Shown one piece after another: positions 35,108 to 47,673 of a DNA stretch of 64,000 bases (position 1 is its first letter; every line of letters begins with the position of its first letter). Both the position numbers and the translations under genes were made by a program. Under the pieces are notes generated by a model. That model was not told the origin of the DNA. It saw only the letters and a list, made by a program, of their open reading frames with translations, and did not search any database. Origin of the DNA: Hormiphora californensis (lineage: Eukaryota > Ctenophora > Tentaculata > Cydippida > Pleurobrachiidae); the NCBI GenBank assembly GCA_020137815.1, contig CM035352.1, forward strand, positions 8,796,416-8,860,415. Direction: 5' to 3'.

Positions 35108-38100
35108 CTGGGTGGGGGGTTGGTGTGGATTTGAGAAATCTCAGGGAAATAACTTGTTGAGTAGGAGTACCACCTTCTTATCTACTCGACCAAGCATAAA
35201 CATTGGAAAATGGAACAACTGCTCCTAATATTCAGCACAACTACCTTTGTGACCAGCTTAATTCATTACCTCACTAAAATTATGCATCAGTATCAGCCTA
35301 TTCCGGAGGGTTGTCAGCGGGACCTCTTGCAGTAGAGGGAACTCGTTCGGAACAGCCTGGTCTCCATTCCTGCCGTCAGGTCCAATGAGCTGTCCGAGTG
35401 TGGTCCAAGCAATGGCATGGGCACTACCACACGCTACGCGTGTTATTTGCTTTCCCTGAAAATACGGCCGGGTTTTTAAACCTCTAATATTCTTGTTCAA
35501 ACCCTTTTTTATTTTTCAATACACCGGGTCGAGCAAAAAAATACCGAGTTTAGATTACTTTGTCGAACCCTCGCGGGGGGGTACCAACCTATTTTTTTGT
35601 ATTTTTTTGTATTTTTTTGTACGGTCCGTACAAAAAAATAACCAAAATTCCCTGCTTTTTCCGTACAAAAATACAAAAAAATACAAAAAAATATACTGCT
35701 GAAGGGAACTTCTTTAGGGCCCCCTATAAGTCTCTAGAGGTTTGCGGGGTCCTTATACTGGCCTGTATAGCCCTCTAGTTTCGTAGTACTCATAATCCCG
35801 GTGTCCCAGCATATTTTTTGGCCAAGAATGGCCAAAATTTATCCCCATTTTGGCCGATTTTTTCCCGTGGTCTAAGTTAGTTTGATAATAGTTCAAGATA
35901 GTGGAACTTTAATTAAATAGTCTAAAAACGGTTGAGGTTTTGAATCTAATTTTTTTTATAGTATTTTAAAAGTTTTGAAAAAAAATGGTCCGGGCGAGTT
36001 TCGAACCCGGGACCTTCCGCGTGTCAAGCAGATATGAAACCCGATAGCTGATTTGACAGTCGTTTGAAGAATTTGCGCGCACATGATAACCGCCAGCTGG
36101 GAGATTTAACACCCTCCTCGCAGTTTGACAGACCAGTTCCCTCTTTCACGCGTTTCTCTTCATTTGAATAACATGCGTGTAAAATTCTAAGTATTGAAAA
36201 TGTGTGTAAACACACAGTTCTGTCAACAAAAGAAAGGGGAAACATGTCTGCAACACGTTTCAATGTTATCTCTCTCATAAGGAGTGAAAAGAATCACATT
36301 CCATTCATTTCTCTCTCTCTCATTGTCTCTTTTACTGTTCATTACCTCTGACAGTGTGTATTGCCCCTAATCTTTCTCTCTCTTTCTCAAACATGTTAGG
36401 AACAGTAGACACTAAGTCTACACACATTTTCAGGGTATCTGTTGACTATTTACCAGCAGTTCTAGTGTGTTTCACCTTGTGTTGTGTCTCTTATTTGTGT
36501 GTAATTACTATCGGGTTTCATAAAATATGAACGTTTGTTAGCCTATCGCGTTATAGGTTTAAATCACCTCCCCCTCACCCTCGGCTGGCGCCTCGGGATC
36601 GGCGTCGGGATTTAAACCAGTTTAATCGCCCTGCCGGGCGATTAAACTCCAGTTGGCTGTCCCCAGCTCGCGCTGGGAACAGCCAACTTCATAACGCGCC
36701 AGTCTACAAACGTTCATACTTCATGTAATAACCACTACACCATGGAGGAGCTGACATAACTGCGATTTGAGAGTATATATTCTAGCGCGCACACAATTGG
36801 CCGGGGGAGAGAGGCCGATTCGGCTTTTTCAGTTTTTCGGCCTTCTTATGCCTCCTTTTTCCAGGCATGAGGGGGAATAAGTAGGCATATTCGGCCGAAA
36901 AATGAAATTTCATCAGAAAATAAAGCTTGGGCACTATCCCGACATATTTTTGCACGCTGAATCACGTGAGCTACTTTTTAAAGTGCTCATAGGTGAGGAA
37001 AGTGCCCTAATTGGCCATAATTGAACCTAATTGGTCAAAAATTGAAATTTCATAGAAGACATTGAATAGTCAAGTTTGAGCACTAACCCCACTAATTTTG
37101 GTACGCTGAGTTACGTGAGCTACTTTTTGAAATCCTCTGATGCCAATTAAGGGTGCTAATTGACATAATTGGATGTTAATTGGTAATGCTGAAGAATGTA
37201 TTATGTAATGTCATTACCCACTATCCCCACACATGTGAGGCTTGTTCCCTTGTTCGTAAATCGGCACTTTTTGCATTTCCATTGCTTGCATGTCGTGTAT
37301 TTAGGCATCGCTAATGCTATGAATTTCTGCACATTAGTAAGACTTGTTCTAGTTAGGAGTCGTGGGGACGGGGAATGGTAAAATAAACTAAACAAACACT
37401 CTAGAGGCCTTTAAAGGCCAATAGAAGGACCTCGAGCGCCTCTAGAGACCTGTAGAAGGCACCAAAGAAGTTCCCGACAGCAGTAAACTTTTTTGTATTT
37501 TTTTGTATTTTTTTGTATTTTTTTGTACGGACCGTACAAAAAAATATTGCCTGCTTTTTCCGTACATCCGTACACAAAAATGGTTGATACCCCCCCACCC
37601 TCGCAGAGCGGTTGGTTACGAAGTTACCCCTCCCTTTCCAGCGCGCGAGGCGACCTGAGCTAGCTTTAGAGGGGTTATTTCGTAACCAAACAAAGCGGGC
37701 AGTGTGAGCTACACTAACCACCCACAATATCGCATTATGTATATTAAATTCATTGTTACAGATTTAACAAATGGATGTTTGCGAGCTTCAAAATACATAT
37801 AACATTTATGAGTGAGGGTCGAGGAGGGGGAGGGGTGTTCGCATCATAGATACAGAGCTAGTAATTTGACCATTTTTAAAAAAAGGGGTAAATTAACTCT
37901 GGTAAACAAGCCCATGAAACGCATGTCTACATCTATTAAGTAATATTAAGTAATATTAATTAACAACAATACCTGTAGCGACTCGATTAGAAGTGGAGTA
38001 GGGACGGCAGTAGTTCGTCCCGTACCACACTGCCCCTCATCATTATCTCCCCACGCGTACACACTATGATCTTCCGTGACACAAACACAAAACAAACTTC

Positions 38101-41100
38101 CACAGCTGATGTCTGTGACTTTCTGACCGTTGAGGCCCATAACTCGCTGGGGCCATCGGACGTGCTCCTCGCTACTGTGACCTATAGTACAGGGGGAAGA
38201 AGTAAGTCAGTAAGTCAGAAATGGTGCAGCAGTGTTAGTTGTTACATTTCAGTGTTACAGCTGCTATGTGCTATACCTTATGTTATCTGTTACCAATGAA
38301 CATTGAACACACATGTTATCTGTTATGTTATCTGTAACAGCTGCAGCTGTTAACATTGAACACACATACCTAATCGATGGTAGTCGCCCTTTCCCCACGT
38401 GTAGAGATCTCCATTTTTACCGAGGGCCATTGAAAACTGACTACCACACACAATCTTAACAATCTGACACTTCAACAACGGGTCTATTTTCTTTGGCACC
38501 TGAAATTAGGTCATCATTAGGGAATGAATCAATAATCTATCATTAGGGAATGAAATTAGGTCATCATTAGGGAATGAAATTAGGTCATCATTAGGGAATT
38601 AGCTGTAATTGTCCCCGTACAGTTTGGTTATTTTATTCTTTGATTTAGAAGCAATAAACCGTTTTCCATTTAATGAACATATTTCAATTAATTATTCAAT
38701 TAGTTACCTTGCACCCATCACTACCGCCTCGGCCCAGTTTTCCATAATCCCCATCACCCCAACTCCATACACAGTGACCGGGCATGGTAATACACAGAGT
38801 CTGGGCATCCCCACTCCCACACGCAATCTAGATAGAGAGAGAGAGAGAGAGAGATGTGAGAGATACATAGAATGAGAGTCATGGTAATACACAGAGTCTG
38901 GGCATCCCCACTGCCACACGCGATCTAGACAGAGATAACATTTGAATTTGGAATGAGTGTTATTTGTATTGCCCCCATTTATCGAGATAGAGCACACTGT
39001 TTCATGAATGACCCACTCTACAGCACTTACAATACTGGGGGGGGGGTCCCCCCAACATTGGATATGAGAGAGTTAGATGAATATATTACATAGCTTATAA
39101 ATACATATTTAGCGAAAATACTAGCATTACGTAGTACACATACTACTAGCTAAAGAGATCGTAAGATAAGGACTAATTGAGAACGCATTAAAATACGTTG
39201 AATTTACATGTTATACAGTAAGAAATACAGTAAGAAATACATATCCATATTATACAGCTCAGTAAGGGTATAGAATGACCCTTATTTACCTTGCCGGACA
39301 AATAAAAAGCAACATATAATATTTCTCACCTGCGTTACCCGGTGCGGTTTGATCGAATCAACAAGTTTTGGTTTCAGCTGATCCTCATAATCACCATGAC
39401 CCAGCCGCCCATACCTGCCCTTACCCCACGTGTATAGAAAGCCCAGTGTGGTGATAGCAGCACTGTGGGCCCCGCCCGCACAGATCTCAACAACCTTGGA
39501 ATAAATTGTGGTTAAATATACCATGGTTACCATGGTTATCATTTGTATTCTTCACTTCTCACATATCGCTTATCACTTCTCACATATCGCTTATCAGTTT
39601 CGTGTTGATCTAGCTCGCTGCTGATCACACACTTTGTGAAATCGTTGTTGCTGCAGTACTCAGTACATTTCTGAACAAGTTGTCTCTTACTAATGGATCG
39701 CACGTTCTCTTCTTGGGAGCATGGGGCACCAGATGATGAGATTGATGTTGCAGACTACAGAAAGCTTGAGACCTCTATCATGGGCACGTTGAGACTGGTA
39801 GGTGGTTACCCTGATCCTAACAAGGAAGGTGGTATATTTGAAGATAAGAGGATGGTTCACAGCTACCTGGCCAAAGTTGACACCATCAAGAAGACCAAGT
39901 TCATCGCTGAAATGGCAGGACTGCTTTGGTACAGAGCACTTCCCCTGATCAAACATGCCCGTAGTTTCATTGAGAAACAGTCTAGTTCAGAGCAGTTGTT
40001 TGAGCAGCTAGAAGAAGATCTGAGTTCAGCTAAAGTGCAGTTAGACAATGCACGAGAGGAGCTACTACAGGGACATCGCAAGATCAGTGCCCTGCAAGAC
40101 GAGGTGAGCTCTCTGAAGGACACTGTTATCTCTCTGAAAGATGGCATGTTGGAGAAAAGTGTGAATGCTGTCCAAGCAGTTGTTAAGAATGAGATCCAGA
40201 GTTACTCAACAGTACTTGAATCAGCCGCTACAGCTGTGAATCAGGCATGTACATCTGCCCTCGCTCCCAGTAAAATCCGTTCAGCGATTGCCAGTGCATC
40301 AACAGACCGTAGTAGTAACCTGATCGTGTATGGCTTGTGTGAAGACGGTAGGAGCAGTGACAGTGATAAGGTGAAGGAGCTGTTCGAGCATCTTGTGGAA
40401 GCACCAGTTCTTTCAAAGACTGAGCGGCTTGGGAGGTGCATGGAGGAGCGGGTACGGCCGGTGAAAGTGGTACTGAGGAGCAGTGAGAGTGTCAGGGCTA
40501 TCCTGGGTAAGGCAGCACGGCTGAAAGAGTCAGAGACTTTCCATTCAGTGTATCTGGCTCCTGATAGAACATTAGAGGAGAGAGTAGAGAGGAGATCATT
40601 AGTTGCTAACTTGAGAGAGAGGAGAGAATCAGAGCCAGAGAAAGTGTGGGTTATTAGACAGGGGTCGGTTGTGGGAACTGAAAAAACTGAGAGTGGTTGA
40701 GTTTCTGATGTGTGAGAGGTCCGAGTCGAGTTGAGAGAGTGAGATATCAGAGAATAGAGATTTAAATATTCTTCATTGTACTGCCTATTTATATTTCTTC
40801 ACAATCCATTTTTCACAATTCATATCCTATTGATTTTGAAACCGTTTCTTGTAAGGACACGGTGGGGGCCAGGGTGGGGTAACGGGGTCAACGCACACAA
40901 AAGTCCTTACACGACTTCGTGCAATTGGTCTCGTTACTCCACTCTGAACCCCAGCTTTCATGATATTATATGTATAATTTCGGCTCAGTGCCACTACCCA
41001 CCGTGGTAGTTTTGATTGATTGATTGATTCCATTTGTTTCCATGGTTACCAATTCTATATCATCACATGATCTATGATCATACCTGTTTTCCTCGGAGAG

Positions 41101-41470
41101 TCTCTATAACTCGGGGTCTATCCTGGTTGTTCCTGGAGCCATGACCGAGCTTACCATCGTCACCCTCTCCCCAACTAAACACCTAAAAATAGCATCTTTT
41201 TAGAGAGATAAAAAGAGGGGCGCAATAAGAGGTGCTAAAATCTTTAGAAGGAACTTTAGAATTCTTCTTGCATGCACTTGCAATAAAAATACAATGTTTT
41301 TTTTTAAAAAAGCGTTGAACTAAGATAACTGAGAAATAGAAAAAAAAAGAGAGATTGAGAGAGAAAGATAGTGAGTGAGAGAGAAATGGAACAAAAGAGT
41401 GAGATAAAAACGAAGCGTTCTCTTCTTGGAATATCACTATCACGCGTGATAGAGTGAAACGTAAAGTGAG

Positions 41471-41569
<99 letters not shown>

Positions 41570-44500
41570 GAGAGAGAGACATAGAGAGAGTAGAATATAG
41601 AGATTGTGAGCGTGAGAGAAGGCAGTGCAGCAAGGCTCAGTCGGTCACTCAGTTGTACCTCCTTTCTCCTACCCTCTCTAACCATGGACCAATATACAAA
41701 GGTAATTTAATAATTTAACAATTAATGGATTAAATTAGATAATTAGTGCGTGTTAATTATTCATACCTCGGCTTCCTGAGACAGTGCTAGACAATGCTTT
41801 CCCGAAGAGTGAACTGCCACTTTTGTTATCACGATGTGTTTAATAGAGCGCAATAGTGTCGGCATGGTAACAGACTCAGTACTTCCCACACCGAGTCGAC
41901 CATATGCCCCGTTACCTACAAGAATTGGTTACTCTTGAAGTTGTTTAATTAATTAAATAATTAATAGTTAATAATTATTCCCAAACATCTAGGGACAAAC
42001 GGAGATGGAATCCACTCTTCCGTTTGCAGTTTTTACCACTATCCTGACGTTATTGGCCATCGGAGTCCTACTAGTTCTCATTTCAATAGTTAACGTGTAA
42101 GTTAATGAAATTTGTAATTAAGTTATTTAACTTAATTAATTAATCAAATTATTAAAATATAGGAACATTCTAATTTTAACTCAAATTTTCCAGGATGATT
42201 AGGCAGTGTTTGGACATTGGAAAAAGTCCAGAAGATTTGGATTGTGAGACTGAGATTCTTAAAAAGGATATCAAAAACTAAACCCTCAAAAGTTTGATAC
42301 GGCAAACAAACTTTTACTTTTTTTTCGTAGAATAACTTTTAATTTAAAGAGATATATTTTGTTATACAAAGAATTAGATCTTATAATTGTAGACAATTAA
42401 GTAATGTAAATACATTATCAAGGAGTACCTATCTATACATTCGAACCCCGATTTACCGGGATGTTCGGGGGAAAGGGAAAGGTAAATCGGGGTGCCCAGT
42501 ATATCGGGGTCAAATACCGTTAATTTCCTATATCGGGGGAAGTTTATCCTCCCGATAAATTGAGGTTCCGATAAGTCTGGGCCCGGTAAATCGGGGTCCG
42601 ACTGTAGTTATGTTGTTGTTTTGTTGCGCTAGCTGAATGCTGAGAGTTGTTTGTGATTATTTTATTTTATTTTAGCTGAATTTATATTTTAATTTTATCT
42701 TAATCTTTATCTTTATTTTACTCTTGTTTATATCAGTTATAGTAACTTTTCATGAGACTAGTTTACTCGTCATCGGTTATTTACTGTCATATAATAGGTT
42801 TTTTTTAAATTAAAAATAGTAGTTTTATGTCATTTACAAAGTAATTAATTAAATAATGTGTTATAAAATTGTTTTTCTTTGTTCTGTAACAATTATGGGT
42901 TGTTGATGAATTGATTCTTTTTCTCAAATTTTGTCTGATTTAAATTCTAAATATGTAACTAAATTCAACGATTTACTGGAACCTCGTTTTACCGTGCACA
43001 AGTCCTTCTCTAGATCAGCCCGGTAAATCGATGTTTGAAGATATAGCACTTGTCAATACGACCCCCTAATTCCCCAAAAACAGCCCAGACAGTACCCCAC
43101 ATATAGCCCCAAAACAGCCCAAAACAGCCCAGACAGTACCCCAGATATAGCCCTATTATAGCCCCATTATAGCCCTATTATTGCCCTACTATTATAGACC
43201 CATTATTGCCCCATTATAGCCCCATTATTATAGCCCTATTATTGCCCTATTATAGCCCCATTATTATTGCCCCATTATAGCCCTATTATTATAGTACCTG
43301 CGGCATAGACCTTCCCGTCAGACACTACGAAGACAGTCTGCTCCCCGGCCGCCACTTCAGTGGGCTTCAATGTGGCTATACCCTCACACAGGGTCGGCTT
43401 CGTGACCTGGAGAGTATTTGGGGTAGTAGTTGGGCTTTCAAACCTGGAGATCCGTGTGAGATAGGAGAGTATTTGGGGTTGTAACCCCTCACTAATCAAA
43501 AATGACATATATGTACTTGTTTTAGAAGTCATAGCCCCAATATCACATTTGGTGTATACCCATTTCCCCTACCTTGTGTCCCTCTATCCCTGCGAGCTGA
43601 CCCCGATGGTTATGGCCCCACAGGTACACCGCTCCACTTCCCGTGGGACTCAGGTTCCACAGGTGAGGTGACCCCTGGTAACATGCCAACAATTGCTGGT
43701 CCATCTCCTCGGTAAACACGCTGTTGTCAAGGTAACCCTCCTCCGCGTGGTAACCATGGCAACCATCCTCATCAGATGATGCTCCTATTGAGGTGGGTTG
43801 TCCAGCTGATACCTCAGCTACCTGACTACGGACCTCCCGGAGGAAGCACTCTGGGAAGGTGGTCCGTTTGTCTAGAGCATCCGCTACACGTGTTGCACAA
43901 CAATAACTGAGAGGAGAATAGTTTGTGTTATGGGGGGGGGGGGGGGGGGTGTGTTATAGTTGAGAGTAGATTTTGTGAATACAGCCTGACCAGCTCTTTA
44001 CGCTTAGAGCGAGAAGAGTGGTCACTAGTTAACCAAAAATTATGCCTCACAGCATAGTTGACCATGTTCGCTCACTACTTACTCAATAAACCAAGTCCAC
44101 TTATCGCTCACTACTTACTCAATAAACCAAGTCCACTTATCGCTCACTACTTACTCAATAAACCAAGTCCACTTATCGCTCACTACTTACTCAATAAACC
44201 AATTCCACTTATCACTATGTACTTACTCAATAAACCAAGTCCACTTATCGCTCACTACTTACTCAATAAACCAAGTCCACTTATCGCTCGCTACTTACTC
44301 AATAAACCAAGTCCACTTATCAGACTTTGTACTTACTCAATAAACCAAGTCCACTTGTCGCTCGCTACTTACTCAATAAACCAAGTCCACTTTATATCGC
44401 TCTACTTACTCAATAAACCAAGTCCACTTATCGCTCACTACTTACTCAATAAACCAAGTCCACTTATCGCTCACTACTTACTCAATAAACCAAGTCCACT

Positions 44501-47403
44501 TATCGCTCACTACTTACTCAATAAACCAAGTCCACTTATCGCTCACTACTTACTCAATAAACCAAGTCCACTTATCGCTCACTACTTACTCAATAAACCA
44601 AGTCCACTTATCGCTCACTACTTACTCAATAAACCAAGTCCACTTATCAGACTTCTGCCTCATCTGAACGAAGCGATCCAGACCCAGATCACAACAGAAC
44701 GCTATCAGTGTCTTGTAGAAGTCAGTGTGCATCAGCTGTTTACCACCCACCACTAGTGGTTCCTCGTACTCTCTCTGTCTCTGTAGTGTATCCAGTAGTC
44801 CCTTTACAAACACTCCTATAATATGTTGAATTGTCATACTTTCTTGCGGAGCACGGACAGTGTCAGGGGAGCCAATAATAGGGGAGAATAGAGGAGAAGT
44901 TGGTATTAAATGGAGGGCACTCCTAATGGGGGATAAAATCAAATGGAGGGGGCATTTAGTAACAATCATTCTAAAAGAATCAGGAGCACGAGGAGGGGGT
45001 GTTTGACAACATGTAGCTGTATAAACAGAGTGTCCAACTACTGACCTAAGGTAGATGAAGGAGATGAAGATTTATCAGTAGACCCAGCAGACAGTAGCTC
45101 ACTAACATTCACCCCCGCACAGCTCTTTAGTGACAGAGTTGATCTAAGATGCTGTAGGGCCCATGTTCTCTTCTCGGGAGACAGTTGGGATAACTGAGCA
45201 CACGAGGCGAGGGCGGTAACTAATCGCTGCATCATGGAGCGCTCACCCGTTCTCTCCAGGGAGCTATCTAGCAGACACATCACCTGGATTGTGGGGGGGG
45301 GGGGTTCATGTTAACTTAAATCAGACATGGGCGTTGATAAAAAAATTGTCCAATACATTTGAATACATTTGAATACATTTCAATATATTCCAGTACAATT
45401 CAGTACATTTCTGTACATTTTAGTTCTGCATGGAGCACCTACCATTTCTATGCTTGGTTTCGCTTGTACCAGTCTGTCTGGCATTGTATCAGCTGATGCG
45501 GGTGTAGACATTACTGGGTATGCTTTAAACCTGAGGGAGAGGATGACGTTTTCGGTTTTATAGAGCGAGTTTGTAAATCTAGATTCCCTATTGGATTACT
45601 CAATGTTTGATTACCCAGTGAACCCGCCCACCCTACATCGGATAAAGTGTTACGGTCAGCTGTAGCTCTCTGCGCCATATTGTAAATCACAGATCACTCT
45701 TCTCGCTCTCATAATATGAGACTCATATATTGATCAGACTCATATATAATATAGTATATTATCAAGAGGAGAGCGAGTGGTCAGTGCGATGTACTTGGCT
45801 AACGTCACAGAGAAGAGTTCAAACCTTCCTTTTTGGGAATAAATTCACCAAATATATTCTACCATAGTAGTGGAATAAATATTATATTCATATTTCATTA
45901 TAACTTGGTTGAAGTGTACTAACACTGTAGACACAGCCAACAGGAAGGTAGTACCTTCAAGTAGTACAGTAGTAGTACAGTAGTTGTACAGTAGTAGTAC
46001 CTTCAAGTAGTACAGAAAGCTACAGAAAGGTATACTGTACCCAAATAAATGTTTGAGATATGTGGGCGCGGGTCATATTGCAGCAAAACTAGCGTACTGA
46101 CTGTTCTCGCACTGACTGCTCTCACACTGTCTATCAAATTGTAAAACCTACTTGAACCCCCAGCCAGGGGCAGAAGAATCACTTTGAAACTTCCAGTTTA
46201 GCTCACTACCAGTGTACAATCACTTCCTTCCCCCACTTATCCCGTCCACTCAGCCGACCTATCGTTTTTCCCTGGAGTATTTGATGAATGTCATGTCTTT
46301 GTTACTGTAGCATATCAATGGGTTGATCAGGGTTATGTGAGGGGGGTTGATTAAGGGAGGGAGGGGGGCCAAAAAGGCCAGATAAATCTTTTTTTAACTA
46401 AAACACCAACCTTGTGATCTGACAGTGTGAGGGCGTGTTGTAGTTTCTCAGTGCTGCATCGAGGATCAAACTCTACCCGGATGCTGATGGCCCTGGGAAA
46501 TCGAACTGTTCCTCCCAGACACGCGTTCATTGGGTGAGGGTGGGGTGATTCCCGCGTGACTGGTTCCGCACACCTCTGGTTATCGACCTGTAGAGGGAGG
46601 AGGCGAGAGGAGAGAGAGAAGGAGAGATGAGAGAGAGAAAGAGAAGAGGGAGAGACGAGAGCGAGAAAGAGAGAGAGAGAGAGAAGGGAGAGAGAGAGAG
46701 GAGAGAGAGAGGAGAGGCGCGAGCGCGGAGCGGAGAGAGAGAGGCGAGAAAGACGCACCTTTGGAAGCCCAGTGAAGATGAGGGAGGAAGACACACGCAC
46801 GGCCTGAACCGAGAGAGAGCCACCGAAGGCAACCGAAGAGAGACACAGAACCGAGGACGAGGCACGACGCGACAGATCCCAACCCCGACCGAACAGGTTC
46901 CACGCGAGTGAAGAGCAGAGATGAGAGAGAGCACACGAGAGAGAGAGGAACCTCCCCACACCGACGGGCCCCAGGGAAGAAACACGACGCCCCAGACATA
47001 CAGAGACCACAGCAGGACGAACAGAAGGAAAGCGAGCCCTCGGAGTACCCGACCGACCCCCCACGAAGCAGGCCAGAGAGGAAGACGAGAGCGAAGGCGA
47101 AGACCAGACACCCGACCTCAGAGTGATCGCGAGGAGAGGAGGAGAAAGACGAAAAGCACCAAACACACTCTGAGCAGCGTCCCCCCGACACGACTCCCGA
47201 GCCCAGAGCGAGTCACAGACGAACCTGAGGACCGAGAGGGAGGAGTGAAAGTCGCAAGAAGACGAAAGACCGAATGGAGCAGAGACGCTCCACTAGGGAG
47301 CAGAGGAGGGAGACCGAGGAGACCGAGACGGGAGAGAGAGGAGGACATGGAGAGAGGAGAGCCGCAAGAGACAGAGCACGAAGGAGCAGGAATGAGACGA
47401 GAC

Positions 47404-47461
<58 letters not shown>

Positions 47462-47595
47462 GAGAGAGAGAGGGAGAGAGAGAGGAGAGAAGAGAGAGAG
47501 GAGAGAGGAGAGCGAGGAGAGGAGAGAGAAGAGAGAAGAGAGAGAGAGAGAGAGAGGAGAGGAGGGAGAGAGAGAGAGGGGAGAGAGAGAGAAGG

Positions 47596-47633
<38 letters not shown>

Positions 47634-47639
47634 AGAGAG

Positions 47640-47673
<34 letters not shown>

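Larger units (their letters stand above)
35550..37625. mobile_element. About 2.1-kb element with 250-300-bp inverted ends
   Basis: The left arm (35550-35780) contains TTTTTTTGTA repeats, GTACGGTCCGTAC, GGGAACTTCTTT and AGTCTCTAGAGG. The right arm (37394-37625) has the same features inverted (CCTCTAGAGACC, AAAGAAGTTCCC, GTACGGACCGTAC). Exact ends and target duplication are not clear. The interior holds a tRNA-like sequence, a GC-hairpin MITE and a diverged tandem repeat (36895-37140, ACGTGAGCTACTTTTT twice). It accounts for most of the HERC2 intron between 35455 and 37973. Confidence 0.7.

Noticed and set aside
35493-35778. Hydrophobic plus-strand frames (FFCIFLYFF-type)
   Set aside because: They follow from repeated TTTTTTTGTA words in a transposon arm.
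44058-44756. Long plus-strand frame with repeated [12 protein letters not shown]
   Set aside because: It is produced by a 36-bp tandem array whose unit is divisible by three; the array copies a HERC2 splice junction on the other strand.
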